A stretch of 6,752 bases of DNA, taken from assembly GCA_964487655.1 (NCBI GenBank), contig CAZASB010000254.1, forward strand, positions 1-6,752. Reading direction: 5' to 3'. The notes under the pieces were generated by a model. That model was given only the letters and a program-made list of their open reading frames with translations, was not told the DNA's origin and did no database searches. The position numbers and the translations under genes are program-made. Shown piece after piece: positions 1 through 5,693 of this stretch. Origin of the DNA: PWXP01 sp964487655 (lineage in GTDB: Bacteria > Planctomycetota > Planctomycetia > Pirellulales > Thermoguttaceae). Positions within the stretch are counted from its first letter, which is position 1. Every line of letters starts with the position of its first letter.

Positions 1-60
1 CGGACCCACCAAGGATTGACGCGACCTCTACCCACCCTACGTATATGAATAATCCAGGCT
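1..60 (+). mobile_element. Right end of a MITE-like element (copy 1, cut by window edge)
   Basis: These 60 bases align without gaps to 887-946, the right end of the complete copy at 766-944, with 53 of 60 identical by eye. They include the inner arm starting CGGACCCACCAA, the CCCACCCTACGTA arm and the terminal inverted repeat ATGAATAATCC(A/G)GG. The element ends at about position 58 and is followed by CTCG, where the complete copy has CTAG. The left part lies outside the window. There is no coding capacity. The orientation is the same as in the other two copies, and it is more diverged from copy 2 than copy 3 is. Confidence 0.85.
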
Positions 61-95
61 CGGTGAAGTTGATACCCGAGGATGCCATTAGAAGG

Positions 96-117
96 CTATT
101 CGTGCTACCCCGAATAG
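96..117. other. Perfect 7-bp hairpin beyond the transposase 3' end
   Basis: CTATTCG (96-102) and CGAATAG (111-117) form a perfect stem around an 8-base loop. The hairpin lies about 60 bp past the stop codon of the IS91-type pseudogene, which is transcribed towards it. IS91/ISCR elements carry their replication origin end (oriIS) downstream of the transposase, so this could be a remnant of that end. The link rests only on position and structure, since I do not recognise a conserved oriIS sequence. A terminator-like hairpin is equally possible. Confidence 0.3.
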
Positions 118-521
118 GGCAATGTATTTCCGCACAAACGTACCTTTCACGGGCCGACTTGCCGAGAGGGCAAAATCAGAAGGTTGTCGCCAGGAACTCG
201 TCCATCTCGACAAAGGCCAGTTCCCCGGACTGGTCGCACGAGGGCGGCTGGCTGTCCCAGTCGGCGTCCGGCTCGTAGACCCAGCCGTCTTCCGGCGGCG
301 GGGCTCGGGGCGTCGACGGGTGCCATAGCCCGCAGTGGCGGAGAATCTTCTCGATGACGGCCCCCTGCGGCGGTTCGATGAAGGCGACCACTTGGCGATG
401 GGCAACGGGGGCACAAACGTCCTCGGCCACGTGGATGGCCGTCAGCAACGTCCGCATCTGGTGGCAGGAGGGGCACGTGCAGCGCTGCCCGGCAGGAGAA
501 GGCCACGAAACCCTATCCGAA

Positions 522-602
522 GGGGACAGTCCCATTTTCGCGGCGAACAGCCGTTGTCCAATAACGAGTACCCTGTGCGCCGCGAAAATTGGGACAGTCC
601 CC
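522..602. repeat. GGGACAGTCCC inverted-repeat element inserted in the transposase remnant
   Basis: The left arm 522-545 (starts GGGGACAGTCCCATTTTCG) and the right arm 578-602 (ends AAAATTGGGACAGTCCCC) are inverted copies over about 24 bases. One extra T lies in the right arm and there is an A/A mismatch at the centre of each GGGACAGTCCC block. Each block is itself nearly palindromic, so the unit can fold as one long hairpin around a loop of about 32 bases. It separates the codons for CGDCG from those for FVAFSC in the zinc-binding part of the transposase, so it arrived after the transposase. Elements of this look are common in planctomycete genomes and resemble REP-type repeats moved by RAYT (Y1) transposases. 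That link is recall, and no such transposase is in the window. Confidence 0.8.
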
Positions 603-765
603 CGCCGCAATCGCCACAGCGGACCCGGGCGAAGCCCTCGTGCAGGTCGCCGCAGCGGAGAAAGGCCGTGACCGACCGCTCGATGATCGGCCGCCAGTAG
701 CCGTACTTCGCCTGGAACCGCTCGTCGTACACCCGCTGGAACGTGTCGAAATACTGGTCCACTAG

Positions 766-944
766 CCCGGATTATTCATGATAGGTAGGGTGGGTCAAAC
801 AAGCCGCTTCTTTGGTGGGTCATCGGTCGCTATTGTCGACGTCTTCCCAGGCGGGCGGCCATAAATCAGCTCGGTTGCGGCTTGTGCGGACCCACCAACG
901 ATCTACGCGACCTTGACCCACCCTACGTAGATGAATAATCCGGG
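766..944 (+). mobile_element. Complete 179-bp MITE-like element with CTAG target duplication (copy 2)
   Basis: The ends are perfect inverted repeats: CCCGGATTATTCAT at 766-779 and its complement at 931-944. The match extends through flanking CTAG on both sides (762-765 and 945-948). A further 13-bp perfect arm, TAGGGTGGGTCAA at 786-798, pairs with 913-925. Inside lie ACAAGCCGC (799-807, complement at 877-885) and TTGGTGGGTC (812-821, complement at 889-898). No protein is encoded, so it must be moved in trans. It interrupts the IS91-type transposase gene: deleting the element plus one CTAG gives CTA-GTG-GAC-CAG in frame (LVDQ). A 4-bp YTAR target is what I recall for IS5-group transposases, which are therefore plausible drivers. 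Because CTAG is palindromic, a shorter TA duplication with longer inverted repeats cannot be excluded from this copy alone. Confidence 0.9.
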
Positions 945-1020
945 CTAGGCGCCACAGGTCGGACGCCTGGGGATCGCGGGGCCGGTACAAGGGCAACGGA
1001 TTGACGCACGCGACTGTCAT

Positions 1021-1315
1021 GACGGCAGGGGCACCGGTCCAGCGAGGGTGTACGCACTATCACTGGAACATATGTACACGCACCGTCAAGCCGGGCGGCC
1101 CGCCCGCGTGCGTAAATGCCGCAGCACGCATGAGTTACGGCGTGGGAGGCGTTGCGGGAAAGGAGTGCCAGCGTGGAAAACGTGTTGGTGACGGCCGTCA
1201 GCACGACCGACACTATCCGGGGTCGGGAAAAACCAAGCTGAGAAGTGCGGCAAGTCAACGGCAAGTCGTTCTCGATGTTCGAGGAGTGGTACGCTTTCCG
1301 TTAGCAACTTGAATC
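1021..1315. other. Intergenic stretch with no convincing gene
   Basis: Nothing here reads as a clear gene on either strand. It contains a GC-rich palindrome, CGGGCGG-C-CCGCCCG (1092-1106), and CGTAA/TTACG arms at 1111-1115 and 1136-1140. A good ribosome-site match, AAAGGAG (1159-1165), sits seven bases before a GTG at 1173 that opens a frame of 22 codons ending in TGA (1239-1241). The same frame continues with protein-like text, VRQVNGKSFSMFEEWYAFR, to a TAG at 1302-1304. This may be the broken tail of a small gene or chance. The part nearest the pseudogene could hold the upstream end of the IS91-type element, but I cannot place its boundary. Confidence 0.4.
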
Positions 1316-1344
1316 TTGATTCGGCCATGCTCTTCCCATAGAAT
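1316..1344 (+). promoter_or_regulatory. Sigma70-like promoter for the nucleotidyltransferase gene
   Basis: TTGATT (1316-1321) and TAGAAT (1339-1344) are separated by 17 bases and match the -35 and -10 consensus at 4 of 6 and 5 of 6 positions. Transcription would start near 1351, only a few bases before the first ATG at 1359. That would give a leaderless or nearly leaderless message for that codon and a slightly longer leader for the ATG at 1365. Promoter rules in planctomycetes are poorly known to me, so this is a consensus match only. Confidence 0.45.
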
Positions 1345-1358
1345 AAGACAAGCGAGGC

Positions 1359-1958
1359 ATGACGATGACGGCTATTCACTACACGGGCAATGCCCTCTGG
1401 AACAGGATCGAGCGAGCCGTGGAAAAGGTCCGAGACCGTCTGCATCGGGTCGCCAAAGCGCTCGACGCCGCCGAGATTCCCTACGCGGTCGTGGGCGGAA
1501 ACGCCGTGCAGTTGTGGGTGGCCCAGGTCGATGAAACGGCTGTCCGAAATACGCGCGACGTGGATATCCTATTGCGTCGCGACGATTTGCCCCGCGCAAT
1601 CGACTCGCTCAGACGGGTGGGATTCGTCTTTCGCCATACGGCAGGCATCGACATGTTCCTGGACGGGCCAGATGCCGGGCCGAGAGACGCTATACATGTG
1701 GTTTTCGCATCGGAGAAGGTCCGCCCCGATCACGTGCTGGCCGCGCCCGACGTTACCGAGCAGGAACTTATCAAGGATACCAGCACCGTCGCGCTGGAGG
1801 CCTTGACGCGGATGAAGCTGACCTCCTTTCGCGACAAGGACCGCGTCCATCTCCGCGATCTGCTGGAGGTCGGACTGCTGGATGCCACTTGGTTGCCGCG
1901 ACTGCCCGAAGTACTGCGCGGGCGTTTGCAAGAGTTGATTGATACGCCGGACGGGTAG
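1359..1958 (+). CDS. Orphan nucleotidyltransferase-fold protein (MNT/AbiEii-like)
   Basis: A 199-residue soluble protein with the hallmarks of the minimal nucleotidyltransferase fold. VVGGNAVQLW (44-53) supplies the glycine motif and NTRDVDILL (64-72) supplies the metal-binding Asp pair D67/D69. A later strand, DAIHVVFASEKVRP, occupies the place where many relatives carry a third acidic residue. I cannot assign that third residue here, so catalytic activity is uncertain. The C-terminal third (LEALTRMKLTSFRDKDRVHLRDLLEVGLLD...RLQELIDTP) is helical and typical of such proteins in planctomycetes. Relatives include AbiEii/MenA-type toxins and antibiotic nucleotidyltransferases, but no antitoxin-like partner is adjacent and the substrate is unknown. 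Start: ATG 1359 has GAGG only one base upstream. ATG 1365 (codon 3) has GAGG (1354-1357) at seven bases and may be the real start. The gene has its own promoter and a 114-bp gap to the next gene, so it is probably monocistronic. Confidence 0.85.
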   Translation: MTMTAIHYTGNALWNRIERAVEKVRDRLHRVAKALDAAEIPYAVVGGNAVQLWVAQVDETAVRNTRDVDILLRRDDLPRAIDSLRRVGFVFRHTAGIDMFLDGPDAGPRDAIHVVFASEKVRPDHVLAAPDVTEQELIKDTSTVALEALTRMKLTSFRDKDRVHLRDLLEVGLLDATWLPRLPEVLRGRLQELIDTPDG

Positions 1959-2027
1959 TGCATGCGTTATATCGCCGTCAGAACTACGCCTGAGAATGCA
2001 GTGTTCTGATCGTTTGATTCCTGTCGG

Positions 2028-2044
2028 TGCGGCGTGCGGCCGCA
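2028..2044 (+). terminator. Weak hairpin between the nucleotidyltransferase and the exported-protein gene
   Basis: TGCGGC (2028-2033) and GCCGCA (2039-2044) pair around the loop GTGCG, about 70 bp after the upstream stop codon. It is followed by AACCCTTTGT, with only three consecutive T. It could be a poor intrinsic terminator or a structure in the leader of the next gene, ending 28 bases before that gene's ATG. A longer-range pair, CAGAAC and GTTCTG, lies just upstream at about 1979-2008. Confidence 0.25.
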
Positions 2045-2057
2045 AACCCTTTGTAGC

Positions 2058-2063
2058 TAAGGA
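2058..2063 (+). promoter_or_regulatory. Ribosome binding site for the 903-residue exported protein
   Basis: TAAGGA ends nine bases before the ATG at 2073. It supports that ATG as the start, since the signal peptide begins directly there. Confidence 0.6.
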
Positions 2064-2072
2064 ATTACTGCC

Positions 2073-4784
2073 ATGAAGCTCTCGCCCCCTCGGTGGATGG
2101 CTCTGTTCTTGGTCGCCTCGACCGCGTGGAACCTCGGTTTCGCCGCGCCGGGCACCGCCCCGGCTGCCGAACCCGCCAATCGAGCCGAGCAGCCCGCCCC
2201 GCGCAAGACCCCGCAGGCATGGTCGCTCGACGAGGCGATAGCCCGGTCACGCATGGCGCCGAAAGACGTCTACTTGCAATACGTCGTACTCCAGCTTGCC
2301 CGGAATGAGGGGAAGCTCGACGAGATGGGTCCTGAACTTCCATGGCTGCGACCGTCACGGAGCGATGAACCGAATCGCGAGGTCGATCTGTTCGCCATGT
2401 TCACCGGCGCCCTGGCAGTGCAAGAGGCGCTTCAGATCGATACGATGCTGGCCGAAAATGCGGCGGACAATCCATCGGAAGCAAATAGCATCGTATCCAT
2501 CACGGATCTGGCGGGACCGGAAATCGAGAGCCATCCGTGGGGCAAGATGCTCGCGGCGCAGTCAATCGCGGGCAAGGTGCCTGAAATATCGCCCCTGGCC
2601 CTGTGCGTACCAGCCGATCGGTTTTTTGTGCATTCACAATCGCTCACGAAGCTGCTGGAACTTGCCGACGCCGGCGACCTTTGGGGCGCGCACCTTTTCA
2701 ATCAGGTAGCGAAGTCCGCGCAAACACACGACACCAGCGGCCGGTTGAAGCAGCAGCTCGCCGTGCGGACCGATCCGCTCTCACGGCCGTTCTACGACAT
2801 GGTCGTCGCCGACGTCGCCCTCACCGGAAGCGACCTCTATTTCCGGGAAGGGACCGACGTGACCGTCCTCTTTCGGCTCAAGCAGCCCAAGGTATTCCGC
2901 GCGCGCATGGATGGCTTCTTGCTGGAGGCCGAAAAGTCGCGGCCTGACGCCGTGCGCACGATCGGCACGATCGATGGTGTCGAGTACGTTCATGTTGCGA
3001 CCCCCGACCGAGCCATTCACGTCTTCTCGGCCTACCCCAGGCCCGACCTACACGTGCGAAGCAACTCGAAGGCCGGACTCCAATGCGTGCTGGCGACCAT
3101 TGCCGGTGGCAAGGACATGGAGCGGCTGGGCGAAACGACCGAGCTGAAGTACATCCGCACGCTCTTCGAGCAGGGCGATCCGCGGGAAGACGTCTTCATC
3201 TATCTTTCCGATCCGTTCATCCGTCGGCAGGTCGGGCCGACCGTCAAACTGACGGAACGCCGCCGCATGATCTGCTACAACCACCTGCGGATGATCGGCC
3301 ACGCGGCAACACTGTACCAAACGCAATACGGACGAGCGCCGAAATCGCTGGCTGAGCTGGCCGCCCACGGCTGTGCTCCAGGCGTGTTCGGCGAAGGAGC
3401 CTTACGGTGCCCTTGCGGCGGGCAGTACGCGCTTTCCGCTGATGGCACGCAAGGCGTCTGTTCGGTCCACGGTCATGCCGACCGGCTCGTACCCGGCTCG
3501 GAAACGACGATCGAGCAGGTCACCGAGGCCGAGGCGCAAGCGTACCGCGAGTTCGTCGAGCAGTACAACCAGTACTGGCGGCAGTACTTCGATCCGATTG
3601 TTATCCGGCTGCAAGCCGCTCCCAAGCAGTACCGGGCCGAAACGCTCATCCTGCCCATGCTGGACAACTCGCTCTACACCGGACTGGCCACGACCCTGGG
3701 CGGCGAACCGGAGCCGCTCGACGCCCTGCCGGTGCCGCCGTCGAACATCTTTAGCATGGTTGTCCGGTGGAACAAGGAGAAGTTACTGGCGGAAAGCGAT
3801 GCTTTGAAGGACTTGGGGCGTGAGATGGCAGACGTCGGACTGCCGCCGAGCGCCATGCGAGTGAGCCCAAAAGATCTGCTCGAAAAGGGACTGGGCAACC
3901 AGGTGGGACTACACGTATGCGACGCCTCGCCCATGTTCGATATGAACCTGACCAGCATGATGGGTGACATGCTCCGCGGCGCCCAGGGCGGAAATTGGGG
4001 CAGCGAGATGACCATGATCGGCTTCCTGGTTGCTTCGCTCAATACGCCAGTCTACCTATCGGCGCCGGTGCGCGACACGGATATGGTCGATACGTTTCTC
4101 GACGATCTCGACGGGATGCTGGCCACGATGGCCCGTCAGCAACCACGAGCGGCTTGGTTCGAGATAGACCACGATTTCTACAAACTCCAACTCGACGGTC
4201 TGACCGAACCAGCACGTTGCTACACGCTTTCCTTCGGACCGGTGAAGTGGCGAGTGTTCTTCGCTCGGCTGGGCAATGGACTGTACATCGCCAGCAAGCC
4301 GTTCATTCTGGAAGAGATTGCCAAGCTGGCCGACCGGAAGCCGGACGCCCCCGGCCCCACGGCGCACGGGATGATCCGCATTCGACCGGAGCACTGGAAC
4401 CAGATTCTCGCCACCTTCCGACTCGGTTGGGCCGAGAGCAGCCGGCAGTCGTGCCTCGACAATCTGGCGTCCCTGTCATCCGTCGCCCGGGCGATGCGTG
4501 CTTCGATCGAAGCCGAATTGACCATGAAAGCCGTCCAACAACGGGCCGCCGAGGTGCAAGGAGTCGATTTCTTCTGCCCGGACGGCGGAAAATACGAGCT
4601 TTCAGTCGACGGTACACAGGTAACGTGCAGCGTCCACGGCGGCACGGACCAGCCGCGGCAACAGGCCGCCCCTTCAGCGGGCAGCCCGATCGATCGAGTC
4701 ATGAAAGATTTCGCCGGCGCGACGGCTGAACTAACGTTCCTTGAAGACGGCCTGCACGCAGTAGTGACCATTCGGCGGAAGTAG
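2073..4784 (+). CDS. Large exported planctomycete protein with duplicated Cys/His modules
   Basis: 903 residues, function unknown. The N-terminus is a Sec signal peptide: charged KLSPPR, hydrophobic WMALFLVASTAWNLGF, then an Ala/Pro-rich linker with cleavage likely around residues 24-32 (FAA or PAA). There is no lipobox and no other clear membrane segment, so it should be periplasmic or surface-located. After a helical region, residues about 230-390 form a domain with YDMVVADVALTGSDLYFREGTDV and IHVFSAYPRPDLHVRSNSK. Next is CYNHLRMIGHAATLYQTQYG (401 on), which resembles the post-helix part of planctomycete pilin-like proteins. It leads into CPCGGQY (446-452) and CSVHG (463-467). A YNQYWRQYFDPI stretch (about 495-510) joins a second half. 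Its RVFFARLGNGLYIASKPFI (about 727 on) parallels the earlier HVRSNSK strand, followed by CLDNL (794), CPDGGKY (835-841) and CSVHG (852-856). Cys/Cys/His spacing is the same in both modules. The protein ends AELTFLEDGLHAVVTIRRK. I recall related long planctomycete proteins without known function, resembling DUF3352-like sequences; this link is weak. The start is supported by TAAGGA at 2058. Confidence 0.85.
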   Translation: MKLSPPRWMALFLVASTAWNLGFAAPGTAPAAEPANRAEQPAPRKTPQAWSLDEAIARSRMAPKDVYLQYVVLQLARNEGKLDEMGPELPWLRPSRSDEPNREVDLFAMFTGALAVQEALQIDTMLAENAADNPSEANSIVSITDLAGPEIESHPWGKMLAAQSIAGKVPEISPLALCVPADRFFVHSQSLTKLLELADAGDLWGAHLFNQVAKSAQTHDTSGRLKQQLAVRTDPLSRPFYDMVVADVALTGSDLYFREGTDVTVLFRLKQPKVFRARMDGFLLEAEKSRPDAVRTIGTIDGVEYVHVATPDRAIHVFSAYPRPDLHVRSNSKAGLQCVLATIAGGKDMERLGETTELKYIRTLFEQGDPREDVFIYLSDPFIRRQVGPTVKLTERRRMICYNHLRMIGHAATLYQTQYGRAPKSLAELAAHGCAPGVFGEGALRCPCGGQYALSADGTQGVCSVHGHADRLVPGSETTIEQVTEAEAQAYREFVEQYNQYWRQYFDPIVIRLQAAPKQYRAETLILPMLDNSLYTGLATTLGGEPEPLDALPVPPSNIFSMVVRWNKEKLLAESDALKDLGREMADVGLPPSAMRVSPKDLLEKGLGNQVGLHVCDASPMFDMNLTSMMGDMLRGAQGGNWGSEMTMIGFLVASLNTPVYLSAPVRDTDMVDTFLDDLDGMLATMARQQPRAAWFEIDHDFYKLQLDGLTEPARCYTLSFGPVKWRVFFARLGNGLYIASKPFILEEIAKLADRKPDAPGPTAHGMIRIRPEHWNQILATFRLGWAESSRQSCLDNLASLSSVARAMRASIEAELTMKAVQQRAAEVQGVDFFCPDGGKYELSVDGTQVTCSVHGGTDQPRQQAAPSAGSPIDRVMKDFAGATAELTFLEDGLHAVVTIRRK

Positions 4785-4812
4785 GACCGAACGAACGCCC
4801 TCGATTGCTTGG

Positions 4813-4846
4813 GATCGCCGGAAGCGATCAGATCCACGGGCCGTGG
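4813..4846. terminator. Two hairpins between convergent genes
   Basis: GATCGC (4813-4818) pairs with GCGATC (4824-4829) around CGGAA. CCACG (4834-4838) pairs with CGTGG (4842-4846) around GGC. They occupy most of the 62-bp gap between the stop at 4784 and the stop of the opposite gene at 4847, which is where a bidirectional terminator is expected. No T-run follows on either strand, so this would not be a classical intrinsic terminator. Confidence 0.4.
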
Positions 4847-5536
4847 TTAGCCGCCGGGGGGAAGCGTTCCGGCCGATAGCGATGCCTCCAACGTAAACCG
4901 GATCAGCTCGGCCAGTGATTCGGCCTCCATCTTCTCCATGATCTTGGCGCGCCGGACCTCGACCGTCCGCACGCTCACCTCAAGCTCGGCCGCGATACCC
5001 TTGTTGGCCCTTCCTTCGAGCAGACAGTCCAACACATTTCGCTCCCCAGACGTCAGCTTGGCCAATCGCCGTCGGATGCGTCCCTTCCTCGAGAGGACAC
5101 GGCGGTTCTTGACATCGTATTGCAACGCCTCCTGGATGGCCTCCCAGAGTTGCTGCTCGCGAAAGGGCTTCTCGATATAGTTGATCGCACCTGCCCGCAT
5201 CGCACGAACCGCCGTCGGAACGTCGCTATACGCCGAAAGGACGATCACGGGAAAAGGAATCCCCTGCTGCCGCATCACCTCAAGCAGTTCCAGCCCGCTC
5301 ATTTCCGGCATTCGAACGTCGAGCAACACACATCCGGGTTCTGAAGGCTCGCAGTATTCAAGGAATTCGCGTGCTGACGCATACGGTTCCGGACACAACT
5401 GCATCGACTTGACCAGGACACTCAGCAACTGGCGCATGGCCGGGTCGTCATCAACGATATGAACCTTCGCAACAGTCTCCAGCACGGAACACTCCATGGC
5501 CATTACACTCAACTCGTTCGCATCCCAAGCATTCAT
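4847..5536 (-). CDS. FixJ/NarL-type two-component response regulator
   Basis: 229 residues from the first ATG. The receiver domain (about 22-140) has the acidic patch D29-D31 in VHIVDDD, phospho-acceptor D73 in LLDVRMPEMSG, S101 in VIVLSAYSD and K123 in YIEKPF, so all residues needed for phosphorylation and Mg binding are present. A short basic linker leads to a LuxR-type helix-turn-helix (about 160-215: LTSGERNVLDCLLEGRANKGIAAEL...VRTVEVRRAKIMEKM). VRTVEVRRAKIMEKM is the usual FixJ-like recognition helix region. It should act as a phosphorylation-dependent DNA-binding activator. No histidine kinase is in the window, so the signal and targets are unknown. Start is uncertain: ATGs at codons 1, 12 and 14 lack a good ribosome site. 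GTG at codon 18 (5485) has GGAGT five bases upstream and would still keep the whole receiver. The gene lies 84 bp after a tRNA gene on the same strand and converges on the exported-protein gene. Confidence 0.93.
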   Translation of the reverse strand: MNAWDANELSVMAMECSVLETVAKVHIVDDDPAMRQLLSVLVKSMQLCPEPYASAREFLEYCEPSEPGCVLLDVRMPEMSGLELLEVMRQQGIPFPVIVLSAYSDVPTAVRAMRAGAINYIEKPFREQQLWEAIQEALQYDVKNRRVLSRKGRIRRRLAKLTSGERNVLDCLLEGRANKGIAAELEVSVRTVEVRRAKIMEKMEAESLAELIRFTLEASLSAGTLPPGG

Positions 5537-5620
5537 TACCGCGACGGGCTGACCCCAAATAACTCATCCGGCGGATGCCTCGGATACATCATTCGGACCA
5601 TAATCTACCCGTTGTACAAG

Positions 5621-5693
5621 TACCCCAGGCAGGATTCGAACCTGCGACAACTGGTTTAGGAAACCAGCGCTCTATCCCCTGAGCTACTGGGGC
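5621..5693 (-). tRNA. tRNA-Arg (anticodon CCU)
   Basis: Read on the minus strand, the 73-base gene folds as a full cloverleaf. The acceptor arm is GCCCCAG with CTGGGGT (closing pair G-U), the D arm contains AGCTCAGGGGATAGAGC, and the anticodon stem CTGGT/ACCAG encloses the loop TTCCTAA. The T arm contains GGTTCGAATCC, and the discriminator base is A. The anticodon CCT (5658-5660) reads the arginine codon AGG. CCA is not encoded (CTT follows). No partial duplicate of its 3' end is visible in the window, so there is no sign that it serves as an attachment site here. A small hairpin (CATCC/GGATG, 5565-5577) lies downstream, before the response regulator, and could be a weak terminator. Confidence 0.97.

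Larger units (their letters stand above)
176..1020 (-). pseudogene. IS91-family transposase, heavily degraded
   Basis: The remains of a rolling-circle (IS91-type) transposase read right to left in several frames. Codons from 1020 give an N-terminus ending YRPRDPQASDLWRL. After the element at 766-944 it resumes at 762 as VDQYFDTFQRVYDERF, then FLRCGDLHEGFARVRCGDCG. After a second insertion (522-602) it continues as FVAFSC, and after a frameshift near 490 as GQRCTCPSCHQMRTLL. The RCGDC...FSC...CPSC pattern is the N-terminal zinc-binding domain of this family. At about 385-391 the text jumps from HRQVV directly to FIEPPQGAVIEKILRHCGLW, which belongs near the C-terminus. The tail EDGWVYEPDADWDSQ...EFLATTF ends at the stop at 176-178. 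The central region with the catalytic tyrosines is therefore absent. The start at 1020 is a guess, as no ribosome site is visible. The gene cannot make an active enzyme. Family assignment is confident; it comes from motif recall, not a search. Confidence 0.88.

Noticed and set aside
820..1020. Minus-strand 66-residue frame as a stand-alone gene
   Set aside because: Only its first 25 codons are transposase; the rest is the translated MITE sequence.
923..1264. Minus-strand 113-residue frame upstream of the pseudogene
   Set aside because: Low-complexity Pro/Arg/Ser text with no motif, running into the MITE; typical GC-rich spurious frame.
1001..1312. Plus-strand 103-residue frame as an antitoxin for the nucleotidyltransferase
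   Set aside because: No ribosome site or recognisable fold; the ribosome site in this stretch belongs to another frame.
3995..4729. Plus-strand 244-residue frame inside the exported-protein gene
   Set aside because: It is an out-of-frame shadow; the 903-residue frame has the signal peptide, ribosome site and internal repeats.
5621..5693. tRNA-Arg as integration site of a genomic island
   Set aside because: No integrase and no partial copy of the tRNA 3' end in the window.
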